This document shows, piece by piece, positions 25,192-33,566 of a stretch of DNA of 64,000 nt. A program made the translations under genes and the position numbers. The number at the start of each line of letters is the position of its first letter. The first letter of the stretch is position 1. Under the pieces are notes generated by a model. The model had not been told where the DNA came from, made no database searches, and saw nothing but the letters and a program-made list of their open reading frames with translations. This stretch comes from Ottowia massiliensis (GTDB lineage: Bacteria; Pseudomonadota; Gammaproteobacteria; Burkholderiales; Burkholderiaceae_C), in NCBI RefSeq assembly GCF_900240305.1, contig NZ_LT964854.1, positions 2,731,243 to 2,795,242 on the forward strand. Direction: 5' to 3'.

Positions 25192-25542
25192 TCAGCGCGG
25201 CGCGGGCTGTCCGCTTTCGCTTCCGCCCGTTTTTTCTGGCGCCATGCCGCCGGTGGCGGCGTGGTTGCGGGCCTGCAGGGCGGGAGCGTGGGCGGCTTGT
25301 TCGTGGCGGGCGGCACCGGGGGCGGTTTGGCGCTGCTCGTCGGTGTAGAGGTAGTCGGGGTTGGCAATGGCCAGGTAGAGGGTGAAAAAGCCCGCGATGA
25401 CGACAAGCGCCGGGCCGCCGACGACCAGCCACATGATGCGGTAGCGCCACCAGGGGCCGGAGTGCGGCTCTTGCAGGCGCGGGCCAGGGCGTGATGGCTG
25501 GGCGGCTAGCGGTGCGGCTGATGGTGTTGGCGGCGTGTTCAT
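25192..25542 (-). CDS. ccoH: CcoH/FixH-like cbb3 oxidase assembly protein
   Basis: A 116-residue inner-membrane protein: a Pro-rich N-terminus, one membrane segment (MWLVVGGPALVVIAGFFTLY, about residues 37-56) preceded by WWRYRI, and a periplasmic tail starting NPDYLYTDE. The WWRY-MWLVVGGPA pattern followed by NPDYL is seen in short FixH/CcoH relatives encoded beside ccoG; the long FixH domain is missing. It starts 5 bases after the ccoG stop on the same strand. CcoH stabilises the cbb3 oxidase. The symbol rests on position and shape. Confidence 0.7.
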   Translation of the reverse strand: MNTPPTPSAAPLAAQPSRPGPRLQEPHSGPWWRYRIMWLVVGGPALVVIAGFFTLYLAIANPDYLYTDEQRQTAPGAARHEQAAHAPALQARNHAATGGMAPEKTGGSESGQPAPR

Positions 25543-25547
25543 GGGCT

Positions 25548-26948
25548 TTACCTTGGCAGCATGAAGATGGTTTTTTCGGTGACTTCGCCCAGCTGCGGCG
25601 CGCTGATGCGCAGTGTGACGGGGTGCGCGCCGGGCGCGGCGGCGTCATAGGGCGTTTGCAGACGCACGGAGACCCATTTGGCCTGGGCGGCGGGCACTTC
25701 GACGGTGCGTCCGGCGGCCACTTCCAGGCCGGGCAGGCCCTGGGCTTGCAGGGTGAAGGTGTGGGCGGCTTCGGCGGCGTTCATGATTTGCACGCGGTAG
25801 ATGTTTTCGATGCGGCCGCCGGCCACGATGCGGGCGAGCGCGGCGCGGTCGCGCACGATGTCCACTTTGAACGGGGTGCGCAGCGCGATGCTGGCGAGCA
25901 GCGCGATGGTGACGGCGGCCAGGATGGCGGTGTAGACCAGCACGCGCGGGCGCAGCACGCGGCGCAGCAGCTGCTGGCGGCTCCAGCCGTTGGCCACGCC
26001 GTTTTCGGTGGAGTAGCGGATGAGGCCGCGCGGGTAGCCCATCTTGTCCATCACGCTGTCGCAGGCGTCGATGCAGGCGGCGCAGCTGATGCATTCGTAT
26101 TGCAGACCGTTGCGGATGTCGATGCCCACGGGGCAGACTTGCACGCACAGGGTGCAGTTGATGCATTCGCCCAGGCCCTGCGCCTTGTAGTCGGCTTTTT
26201 TGGCGCGTGCGCCGCGCGGCTCGCCACGGGCGGCGTCGTAGGTGACGATGAGGGTGTCTTTGTCGAACATGGCGCTTTGAAAGCGCGCGTAGGGGCACAT
26301 GTATTTGCAGACTTGCTCGCGCATGTGCCCGGCGTTGCCGTAGGTGGCGAAGGCGTAGAAAAAGACCCAGAAGGTTTCCCAGGGGCCGGGCGTGCCGTGC
26401 GCCAGGCTGGTCAGCAGCTCGCGGATGGGCGTGAAGTAGCCCACGAGGGTGATGCCGCACCACAGCGCAAAGGCAATCCACAGGGCCTGCTTGGCGAGCT
26501 TGCGGCCCAGTTTGCGGGCGGACATGGGGGCGGCGTCCAGTTTCATGCGGGCGTTGCGCTCGCCTTCGGCCAGGCGCTCCATCCACATGTAGATCTCGGT
26601 GTAGACGGTTTGCGGGCAGGCGTAGCCGCACCACTGGCGGCCCGCGACGGCGGTGAACAAAAACAGCGCCATCGCGGAGATGATGAGGATGGCCGTGAGG
26701 TAAATCACGTCCTGCGGGTAGAGGATGAGGCTGAAGACGTAAAAGCGCCGGCCTTCCAGATCAAGCCAGACGGCGGGCCGCCCGCCCCAGGTGAGCCAGG
26801 GCAGGCCGAAGAAGATGATTTGCGTGAACCACACCAGCGCCCAGCGCCATTTGGCAAACAGGCCCGTGACGCTGCGGGCATAGACCTTTTTGGCGGCAGC
26901 GAAAAGCGGCGTGGCGGCGGCGCTGGCGGGGGCGGGCGGGGTGTTCAT
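25548..26948 (-). CDS. ccoG: Cytochrome c oxidase accessory protein CcoG (RdxA/FixG)
   Basis: A 466-residue membrane iron-sulfur protein involved in copper handling for cbb3 oxidase assembly. Several membrane segments occur in the first half (WALVWFTQIIFFGLPWLTWG, YLTAILIISAMALFLFTAVA), with the family motif CGYACPQTVYTEIYMW. Two 4Fe-4S clusters are marked by CINCTLCVQVCPVGID and CISCAACIDACDSVM. A C-terminal Ig-like FixG domain starts after the last membrane segment (VYTAILAAVTIALLASIAL). It lies downstream of ccoP, separated by an R-element. Confidence 0.95.
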   Translation of the reverse strand: MNTPPAPASAAATPLFAAAKKVYARSVTGLFAKWRWALVWFTQIIFFGLPWLTWGGRPAVWLDLEGRRFYVFSLILYPQDVIYLTAILIISAMALFLFTAVAGRQWCGYACPQTVYTEIYMWMERLAEGERNARMKLDAAPMSARKLGRKLAKQALWIAFALWCGITLVGYFTPIRELLTSLAHGTPGPWETFWVFFYAFATYGNAGHMREQVCKYMCPYARFQSAMFDKDTLIVTYDAARGEPRGARAKKADYKAQGLGECINCTLCVQVCPVGIDIRNGLQYECISCAACIDACDSVMDKMGYPRGLIRYSTENGVANGWSRQQLLRRVLRPRVLVYTAILAAVTIALLASIALRTPFKVDIVRDRAALARIVAGGRIENIYRVQIMNAAEAAHTFTLQAQGLPGLEVAAGRTVEVPAAQAKWVSVRLQTPYDAAAPGAHPVTLRISAPQLGEVTEKTIFMLPR

Positions 26949-27060
26949 GACGTGGGAGCGGTGGATGAAATGGCGTCACGCGCCCGGCTTGCGCGCCGTG
27001 CGTGCGGCAGGCGGCCAGGCAAACGCCTGCCCGGCGTTTGGCTTGTGCGCCGTTCATGAG

Positions 27061-27148
27061 TCAAAAACAGGAGCAAATTCAAGGTGCCAGAAAATGGCTT
27101 CTGCGCAATTTCCACTAAGACCTCTTGCTATGAATCAAGGAGCTAATT
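27061..27148 (+). repeat. R-element copy 8
   Basis: A plus-oriented copy between ccoP and ccoG: TCAAAAACAGGAGCAAATTC, core TTTCCACTAAGACCTCTTGC, right end AATCAAGGAGCTAATTT. It interrupts an otherwise compact minus-strand cluster. Confidence 0.9.
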
Positions 27149-27247
27149 TATCCCCTTCCGGCAAGCGTGCAGGCGGCTGAAGCCAGCGCCTGCCTGCCAG
27201 CCGCAGGCTGCCGGAGCTGCCCGTAGCGCGTGGCCCGGCCCGCCGCG

Positions 27248-28180
27248 TCACTGCGCGGCCGCTGCGCCGCCTTCGGCTTCGCCCTTGTGCGACAGGCTCC
27301 AGACATAGGCGGCCAGCACCTTGATTTGCTCGGGCGTGAACTTGGCGCCCCAGGCGGGCATGACGTTGGTCATGCCTTTGTTGATGCGCTCGACGATGGC
27401 GTTTTCGCCCCAGCCGTGCAGCCACACTTCGTCGGTGAGGTTGGGCGCGCCCAGGGCGGTGTTGCCCTTGCCGTCTTCGCCGTGGCAGGCGGCGCAGGCG
27501 GCGAATTTTTCCTGGCCCCGGCTGGCGCGGGCGGCGTCATGCGGGCTGCCCGAGAGGCTGAGCACGTATTGGGCCAGGTCGCGCACGTCTTGCGGCTCGC
27601 CCACGGCTTCGGCCATGGGCGGCATGTTGCCCATGCGGCCTTCGGTGATGGTTTCGACGATTTGCTCCGGCTCGCCGCCCCAAAGCCAGTCGCCATCGGT
27701 CAGGCTGGGAAAGCCTTTGCTGCCGCCGGCGTCCGAGCCGTGGCACTGGGCGCAGTTGTTCATGAACAGGCGGTCGCCAATGGCCACGGCCTGCCCGTTT
27801 TGCGCCAGCTCGGGGATGGTTTTGTCCTTGAAGGCGGCGTAGATGGGCGCGGCCTGCTCGTTGCCGCGCGCCACTTCTTTTTCAAACTGGCCTGTTTGTG
27901 TCCACTGGAGCGCGCCCGGGTAAGTGCCCAGGCCGGGGTAGAGGTACAGGTAGGCCAGCGCAAAGGCCACGGTGATGAGAAACAGGCCCATCCACCAGCG
28001 CGGCATGGGGTTGTTCATTTCGCGCAAGTCGCCGTCCCAGACGTGGCCGGTGGTGTTGTCGCTGTCTGGCTGCACCTTGGCGCGCAGGGCCAGCCAAAGC
28101 AGCCACACGCAGCCAAAGATGCCGCCCAGGGAAATGGCCGTGATGTAAACGGGCCAGAAGCTGCTGGTGAAGTCGCTCAT
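27248..28180 (-). CDS. ccoP: cbb3 cytochrome c oxidase subunit III (CcoP)
   Basis: Diheme cytochrome c subunit of the cbb3 oxidase, 310 residues. Two membrane segments lie in the N-terminal third (WPVYITAISLGGIFGCVWLL and WMGLFLITVAFALAYLYLYP), so this is the long CcoP type. The two heme c sites are CAQCH (in NNCAQCHGSDAGG) and CAACH (in CAACHGEDGKGN), each followed by a distal Met region. The HVWDGDLREMNNPMPRWW stretch is a family hallmark. It passes electrons from cytochrome c to CcoO and CcoN. Confidence 0.96.
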   Translation of the reverse strand: MSDFTSSFWPVYITAISLGGIFGCVWLLWLALRAKVQPDSDNTTGHVWDGDLREMNNPMPRWWMGLFLITVAFALAYLYLYPGLGTYPGALQWTQTGQFEKEVARGNEQAAPIYAAFKDKTIPELAQNGQAVAIGDRLFMNNCAQCHGSDAGGSKGFPSLTDGDWLWGGEPEQIVETITEGRMGNMPPMAEAVGEPQDVRDLAQYVLSLSGSPHDAARASRGQEKFAACAACHGEDGKGNTALGAPNLTDEVWLHGWGENAIVERINKGMTNVMPAWGAKFTPEQIKVLAAYVWSLSHKGEAEGGAAAAQ

Positions 28181-28214
28181 TTTTTTAGGGTGTCAGGCGT
28201 GGGTTGTTTCCGGT

Positions 28215-28352
28215 TCAGTCCTGCTCGAAGGGCAGGCGGGCGGCTTCTTCAAAGCCGGCCTGGTTGCGGCGCGACCAGGCCCAGGCGACGATGCCGATGA
28301 AGGCCGCGAAGGCCAGCACGGTGGAGATGCTGCGCAAGGTGTTGATGTCCAT
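28215..28352 (-). CDS. ccoQ: cbb3 oxidase small subunit CcoQ
   Basis: A 45-residue single-pass membrane protein: MDINTLRSISTVLAFAAFIG then IVAWAWSRRNQAGFEEAARL, ending FEQD. It lies between ccoO (14 bases) and ccoP (34 bases) in the same direction, exactly where ccoQ belongs. CcoQ/FixQ proteins stabilise the complex. The short gene is easily missed because it is nested in longer alternative frames. Confidence 0.9.
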   Translation of the reverse strand: MDINTLRSISTVLAFAAFIGIVAWAWSRRNQAGFEEAARLPFEQD

Positions 28353-28366
28353 GACGGGCCTGCCTT

Positions 28367-28987
28367 TCACTTGCGGTGCAGGCCCAGCGATTGCAGGTAG
28401 GCAATCAGGGCATCCAGCTCGCTTTTGTCTTTCAGCTCTGCGGGGGCCTGTTCGATTTCTTCGTCGGTGTAGGGCGCGCCCAGGGCGCGCAGGCCGCGCA
28501 TGTGCGCCTGGATGGTGGCGGCCGGCGCAGGCGTTTTTTCCAGCCAGGGATAGGCGGGCATGTTCGACTCGGGCACCACATCGCGCGGGTTGTGCAGGTG
28601 CAGGCGGTGCCATTCGTCGCTGTAGCGGCCGCCCACGCGGGCCAGGTCCGGCCCGGTGCGCTTGCTGCCCCAGAGGAAGGGGCGGTCATAGACGAATTCG
28701 CCCGCCACCGAGTAGGGGCCGTAGCGCAGGGCTTCGGCGCGGAAGGGGCGGATCATTTGCGAGTGGCAGTTGTTGCAGCCTTCGCGGATGTACACGTCGC
28801 GCCCGGCCACCTGCAAGGCGGTGTAGGGCTTCAGGCCCTCGATGGGCTGCGTGGTGGAGTGCTGGAAAAACAGGGGCACGATTTCCACCAGCCCGCCCAT
28901 CGACACGACGATGAAGATGAGCACGATCATCAAAAAGTTGCTGGTCTCGACGCGGGCATGCCCGGTGGCTTTTTCTTCTTCAGCCAT
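28367..28987 (-). CDS. ccoO: cbb3 cytochrome c oxidase subunit II (CcoO)
   Basis: Monoheme cytochrome c subunit, 206 residues. An N-terminal membrane anchor (FLMIVLIFIVVSMGGLVEIV) is followed by the heme site REGCNNCHSQMIRPFRAE, then YGPYSVAGEFVYDRPFLWGS and KRTGPDLARVGGRYSDEWH, typical of CcoO. The ATG at 28985-28987 gives MAEEEKATGHARVETSNF, the expected start. It is 26 bases after ccoN and 14 bases before ccoQ. Confidence 0.96.
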   Translation of the reverse strand: MAEEEKATGHARVETSNFLMIVLIFIVVSMGGLVEIVPLFFQHSTTQPIEGLKPYTALQVAGRDVYIREGCNNCHSQMIRPFRAEALRYGPYSVAGEFVYDRPFLWGSKRTGPDLARVGGRYSDEWHRLHLHNPRDVVPESNMPAYPWLEKTPAPAATIQAHMRGLRALGAPYTDEEIEQAPAELKDKSELDALIAYLQSLGLHRK

Positions 28988-29013
28988 TTGGTGTTGTCCT
29001 CGGGGTGATTTCT

Positions 29014-30489
29014 TCAGGCATGCGCCGGGGCTGCGGCTTGCGCGGCAGCAGGCGCGGCGTGGGCGGCCAGGGCCGGGATTTCGACCGGCGCGGCCTTGCC
29101 GGCGGCGGCGGTCTTGACGGTGTTCCACAGCATGATGCACATGCCGCCCAGATAGAGCAGCCCGCCCAGCAGGCGCAGCACGTAGAACGGGAAGGTGGCC
29201 TTGACGGATTCGACAAAGGTGTAGGTGAGCGTGCCGTCGGAATTGACCGCGCGCCACATCAGGCCCTGCATCACGCCCGCAATCCACATGGCAGCGATGT
29301 AGATGACGATGCCGATGGTGGCCACCCAGAAGTGCACTTCAATGGCCTTGACGCTGTACATACGCGTCTGCCCGAACAGGCGCGGAATCATGTAGTAGAG
29401 CGATCCCATCGTGATCAGCCCCACCCAGCCCAGCGCGCCCGCGTGCACGTGGCCCACCGTCCAGTCGGTGTAGTGCGAAAGGGCATTGACGGTCTTGATG
29501 GACATCATCGGCCCCTCGAAGGTGGACATGCCGTAAAACGACAGCGCCACGATGAGAAAGCGCAAGATGGGGTCGTCGCGCAGCTTGTGCCATGCCCCCG
29601 AGAGGGTCATGATGCCGTTGATCATGCCGCCCCAGCTGGGCGCCAGCAGGATGAGCGAAAACACCATGCCCACGCTCTGCGTCCAGTCCGGCAGCGCCGT
29701 GTAGTGCAGGTGGTGCGGGCCGGCCCACATGTAGGTGAAGATGAGCGCCCAGAAGTGAACGATGGACAGGCGGTAGCTGTAAACGGGGCGCCCGGCCTGC
29801 TTGGGGATGTAGTAATACATCATGCCCAGAAAGCCCGCCGTAAGGAAAAAGCCCACGGCGTTATGCCCGTACCACCACTGCACCATCGCATCCTGCACGC
29901 CCGCGTAGGCCGAGTAGGACTTGAACCAGCCCACGGGCAGCTCGGCGTTGTTCACCACGTGCAGCAGCGCGATGGCGATGATGTAAGCGCCATAGAACCA
30001 GTTGGCCACGTAGATGTGGCGCACGCGGCGCGTGCCCACGGTGCCGAAAAACACCACGGCAAAGGCCAGCCACACCAGGGTGATGAGCACGTCAATCGGC
30101 CACTCCAGCTCGGCGTACTCCTTGCTGCTGTTCAGGCCCAGCGGCAAGGTGATGGCGGCGGCCACGATCACCGCCTGCCAGCCCCAGAAGGTGAAGGCGG
30201 CCAGCTTGTCGGAAAACAGCCGCACCTGGCAGGTGCGCTGCACGATGTAGTAGGCCGTGGCAAACAGCGCCGAGCCGCCAAAGGCAAAGATCACCGCGTT
30301 GGTGTGCAGCGGGCGCAGCCGCCCGTAGCTCAGCCACGCAATGCCCAGGTTCAGCTCCGGCCAGGTCAGCTGGGCCGCGCAAATCACGCCCACCAGCATG
30401 CCCACCACGCCCCAGATGACGGACATGATGGCAAATTGCCTGACCACCTTGTCGTTATAGACAGTGGATTGTGTGTTCAGGGATTTCAC
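29014..30489 (-). CDS. ccoN: cbb3 cytochrome c oxidase subunit I (CcoN)
   Basis: Catalytic heme b/heme b3-CuB subunit of the high-affinity terminal oxidase, 491 residues with about twelve hydrophobic segments. Marks include LHTNAVIFAFGGSALFATAY, QWWYGHNAVGFFLTAGFLGM (active-site His and Tyr region), YTYMWAGPHHLHYTALPDW as FTYMWAGPHHLHYT, and YTDWTVGHVHAGALGWVGL. The start is a GTG preceded by AGAGGTG. The FNR box 57 bases upstream indicates induction at low oxygen. Confidence 0.97.
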   Translation of the reverse strand: MKSLNTQSTVYNDKVVRQFAIMSVIWGVVGMLVGVICAAQLTWPELNLGIAWLSYGRLRPLHTNAVIFAFGGSALFATAYYIVQRTCQVRLFSDKLAAFTFWGWQAVIVAAAITLPLGLNSSKEYAELEWPIDVLITLVWLAFAVVFFGTVGTRRVRHIYVANWFYGAYIIAIALLHVVNNAELPVGWFKSYSAYAGVQDAMVQWWYGHNAVGFFLTAGFLGMMYYYIPKQAGRPVYSYRLSIVHFWALIFTYMWAGPHHLHYTALPDWTQSVGMVFSLILLAPSWGGMINGIMTLSGAWHKLRDDPILRFLIVALSFYGMSTFEGPMMSIKTVNALSHYTDWTVGHVHAGALGWVGLITMGSLYYMIPRLFGQTRMYSVKAIEVHFWVATIGIVIYIAAMWIAGVMQGLMWRAVNSDGTLTYTFVESVKATFPFYVLRLLGGLLYLGGMCIMLWNTVKTAAAGKAAPVEIPALAAHAAPAAAQAAAPAHA

Positions 30490-30545
30490 TTACACCTCTT
30501 TGTTTCGGATTTTTGATATTAACCATGCGTGTAGTCAGGGCATGA

Positions 30546-30559
30546 TTGATTGCCATCAA
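30546..30559. promoter_or_regulatory. Perfect FNR/ANR box ahead of ccoN
   Basis: TTGAT-TGCC-ATCAA, an exact match to the TTGAT-N4-ATCAA consensus, 57 bases from the ccoN start and 6 bases beyond the ccoS stop. Oxygen-responsive activation of ccoNOQP is inferred. Confidence 0.85.
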
Positions 30560-30564
30560 GCCCT

Positions 30565-30702
30565 TCAGTCCTGCTCAAGAATGCGTTCGCCCTCGCGCTC
30601 CACGTCGTCAAACTGGCCGCTGTAAATGGCCCAGCCCAGCGCCGCCAGAATGAAAAACGCCAGTCCGACGGACAGGGGAATGAGGAGAAAAAGAATGTCC
30701 AT
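30565..30702 (-). CDS. ccoS: cbb3 oxidase maturation protein CcoS
   Basis: A 45-residue membrane protein beginning MDILFLLIPLSVGLAFFILA and continuing ALGWAIYSGQFDDVEREGER to the end ILEQD, a textbook CcoS/FixS sequence. CcoS is needed for cofactor (heme and copper) insertion into cbb3 oxidase. It begins 4 bases before the ccoI stop region ends, so it is translationally linked to ccoI. It is short and hidden within alternative frames. Confidence 0.92.
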   Translation of the reverse strand: MDILFLLIPLSVGLAFFILAALGWAIYSGQFDDVEREGERILEQD

Positions 30703-30705
30703 CGC

Positions 30706-33054
30706 TCAGTCTCTTGACAGGCGCAGCGCATTGAGCGCCACCAGCAGCGAGCTGGCCGCCATGCCCAGCCCGGCGGCCCAGGCGGGCATCAGCCCGGCCA
30801 CGGCCAGCGGCACGCCCACGGCGTTGTAGGCGGCGGCCCAGGCCAGGTTCTGCCGCACCACGCGCAGCGTGCGGCGCGCCTGCGCCAGGGCGCCGGCAAT
30901 GACCGACAGGCGGTCGCCCAGCGCCACGAAATCAGCTTGCGCTTGCGCCAGCGGCACGGCGCGGCCAAAGGCGAAAGACACATGCGCCGCCGCCAGCGTG
31001 GGGGCGTCGTTCAGCCCGTCGCCCACCATGGCCACGCGGCGGCCCGCCTGCTGCCACTGGCGCACGGCGCGCAGCTTGTCATCGGGCGTCAAGCCGCCTT
31101 GCGCCTCTTCAATGCCCGCCTGCCACGCCAGCCTTTGCGCGGCAAGCGGCCTGTCGCCCGAGAGCAGCGCCACGCGCGCGCCTGCCGCATGCAGCGCCGC
31201 CACGGCGGCGGCGGCATCGGGCCGCAAGTCTTCGTCAAACACGAAGGTCGCCAGCCAGCGCGCGCCGCCGTCATCAACACGGCTCAAGTGGCAGGCCAGC
31301 GCGCCCGCTGCTTCATCACGCACGGCTTCGTCGCCCGCCACGCCGCAAAAACGCGCCGAACCCAGCCGGAAACCGCCCGCTTCAATGCCCTGTCCAGCCA
31401 CTTCACGCCAGCCTGGCAGCGGCTCTTGCGGCGCGACCAGCCCTGCTTTTTCAGCTTGCGCGGCCAGCGCCCGCGCCACGGGGTGCAGGCTGCCGCGTGC
31501 CATCTGCGCCGCCAGCGCCAGCGCCTGCGTTTCGCCCATGTCTTCACTCACCCGCAGCTGCCGCAGCGCGAAGGCATCGCGCGTGAGCGTGCCGGTTTTG
31601 TCGAAAACCACCGTGTCCACGCCAGCCAGCGCCTCCAGCGCCTGCAAGCGGCGCACCAGCACGCCGCGCCGCGCCATCCAGCCCGCGCTGGCCAGCAGGG
31701 CCGCTGGCGTGGCCAGCGACAGGGCGCAAGGGCAGGTCACCACCAGAATGGAAACGGCCACCATCAGCGCCCGCGCCGGGTCTTGCGGCCACCACCCGGC
31801 GCAAGCCGCGCCCGCCGCCAGCAGCACGGCCAGCAAAAAGGGCCGCGCCATCTTGTCGGCCAGGCGCGCCACGCCCGGCTTGCTGCTGGCCGCCTGCTCC
31901 ATCAGCGCCACGATTTGCGCGTAGCGCGTGCCAGCGCCCGCCTGCTGCACGCGCACCTCGACGGCGGCGGACAGGTTGTGGCTGCCCGCCACCACCTGGC
32001 TGCCCTCGCCGCGCTCCAGCGGGGTGGATTCGCCCGTGAGCAGCGCCTCATCCACCAGCGTGCGGCCTTTGAGCACCTGGCCATCGGCCGGAAAAACCTC
32101 GCCCGGCCACACCCGCAGCACGTCGCCCGCGCGCAAGCGGCGCGCCGCCACGCGCTGCCAGCCCCCCGGCGCGCCTTTTTCGCCCGCCTGCCAGCGCTCC
32201 ACGCTTTGCGGCAAGCGGTGCATGAGCTTTTCCAGCGCGCCTGCCGTGCGCTCGCGCAGGCGCAGCTCCAGCCAGCGGCCCGTGAGCAAGAAGAACACGA
32301 ACATGGTAAGCGAGTCGAAATACACCTCGCGCCCGAAAGGCCCGGCCGGCTCGAACGTGCCCAGCGAACTCACGCCAAAGGCCACCAGCATCGCCAGCGC
32401 CACCGGCAAATCCATGCTGATGCGGCGCAGCTTCAAATCCAGCCACGCGTTTTTGAAAAACGGCCCGCACGAAAACAGCACCACGGGCATGGCCAGCACC
32501 CACTGCGCCCAGCGCAGCAGGTATTGCGTCTGCGCATCCATTTCGCCCGGCGCGGTGAAGTAGGCGGGCGCCGCATACATCATCACTTGCATCATGCAAA
32601 CGCCGGCCACGCCCAGGCGCCACAGCATGCGGCGCGTTTCGGCCTGCCGGCGCGCGCTGCCTGCCGCGTCATGCGCGGGCACGGGCCGGTAGCCGGCGGC
32701 CAGCGCGGCCTGCATCCAGGCGGAAGGCCGCGTGGCGCTTTCGTCCCACACCACGCGGCCGCGATGGCTGGCGGCGCTCACTTGCGCGTCGCGCACGCCC
32801 GGCACGGCGCGCAAGGCGTCTTCAATCGTGCCCGCGCAAGCTGCGCAATACATGCCCTCAAACGCCACGCTGGATTCCCACAGCCGCGCGCCTTCGCCCG
32901 CCGCTGCGGCAACCGGATGGCTGAACGCCGCCCATTCATCGGCTTCGTCCAGCAGTGCGAAATCCGCGCCCTGCCCTGCCCGGGCGCGCACCCGGCCTGC
33001 ATCCGGCGCATCCGGCAGCGCGGCAGGCAATGAAAGCGCGGAAGAAGCGGTCAT
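30706..33054 (-). CDS. ccoI: Copper-translocating P-type ATPase CcoI (FixI/CopA2 type)
   Basis: Exports Cu(I) for CuB loading of the cbb3 oxidase; 782 residues. One N-terminal heavy-metal domain (GMYCAACAGTIEDAL, about residue 68), the membrane metal site CPC in ILVVTCPCALSLATPAAL, phosphatase loop LLTGESTPLERG, phosphorylation site VVFDKTGTLTRDA and hinge MVGDGLNDAPTLAA. An extra N-terminal stretch of about 60 residues precedes the metal domain. Position next to ccoS-ccoN separates it from detoxifying CopA1. Confidence 0.94.
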   Translation of the reverse strand: MTASSALSLPAALPDAPDAGRVRARAGQGADFALLDEADEWAAFSHPVAAAAGEGARLWESSVAFEGMYCAACAGTIEDALRAVPGVRDAQVSAASHRGRVVWDESATRPSAWMQAALAAGYRPVPAHDAAGSARRQAETRRMLWRLGVAGVCMMQVMMYAAPAYFTAPGEMDAQTQYLLRWAQWVLAMPVVLFSCGPFFKNAWLDLKLRRISMDLPVALAMLVAFGVSSLGTFEPAGPFGREVYFDSLTMFVFFLLTGRWLELRLRERTAGALEKLMHRLPQSVERWQAGEKGAPGGWQRVAARRLRAGDVLRVWPGEVFPADGQVLKGRTLVDEALLTGESTPLERGEGSQVVAGSHNLSAAVEVRVQQAGAGTRYAQIVALMEQAASSKPGVARLADKMARPFLLAVLLAAGAACAGWWPQDPARALMVAVSILVVTCPCALSLATPAALLASAGWMARRGVLVRRLQALEALAGVDTVVFDKTGTLTRDAFALRQLRVSEDMGETQALALAAQMARGSLHPVARALAAQAEKAGLVAPQEPLPGWREVAGQGIEAGGFRLGSARFCGVAGDEAVRDEAAGALACHLSRVDDGGARWLATFVFDEDLRPDAAAAVAALHAAGARVALLSGDRPLAAQRLAWQAGIEEAQGGLTPDDKLRAVRQWQQAGRRVAMVGDGLNDAPTLAAAHVSFAFGRAVPLAQAQADFVALGDRLSVIAGALAQARRTLRVVRQNLAWAAAYNAVGVPLAVAGLMPAWAAGLGMAASSLLVALNALRLSRD

Positions 33055-33312
33055 GGCGAAATAGAAAAAATCAATGAACTATTGATAACTCATATTTCAG
33101 ACAATGTATTGTTTTGCGCCTTCCCTTGCGCGCCCGCCCCGCAATCCATGGTTTTTTAGTGCGGCATTGCAGTGCCCGCTTGTGCGAAAGCGCTTTTCCT
33201 GGCCCGCTTTTTTCGCCACGCCAACGCGCGCGCCTGACGGAACCCGGCGCAAGAAAGGCGCGCCCTGCCCCGGCGGCCGTTCAGCGGCAGGCCATGAACA
33301 GAAACAGGACAT

Positions 33313-33398
33313 TAAAAAGAGGAGCTGATTTGGCAGGGCCAAAACCCCGTCCAGCGCAGTTTCCACTAGGACATCTTGCTATTGAACAAGGAGCGAAA
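33313..33398 (+). repeat. R-element copy 9
   Basis: A plus-oriented copy: AAAAAGAGGAGCTGATTTGG, core TTCCACTAGGACATCTTGCT, right end AACAAGGAGCGAAAG. It lies in the 512-base gap between ccoI and the msrAB gene. A small dyad ATCAAT-N5-ATTGAT (33070-33086) also lies in this gap, just before ccoI. Confidence 0.9.
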
Positions 33399-33566
33399 GG
33401 CGGCCTTTCCAGGCATGCGCAAGACGCCGCCTGGAGCGGGCTGGCCGCGCGCGGCGGCAAAAGCGGTCTGGCCTGGGGCGCAAACGCCAAAAAGACAAAC
33501 GCCCAAAAGACGCAAACCGCAAGCAGGCCGCGCGCGCAAGCCCTTCAGCGGCCCTTCAGCGGCCTT

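Noticed and set aside
33070..33086. FNR box ahead of ccoI
   Set aside because: Half-sites are in the wrong order (ATCAAT...ATTGAT rather than TTGAT...ATCAA).
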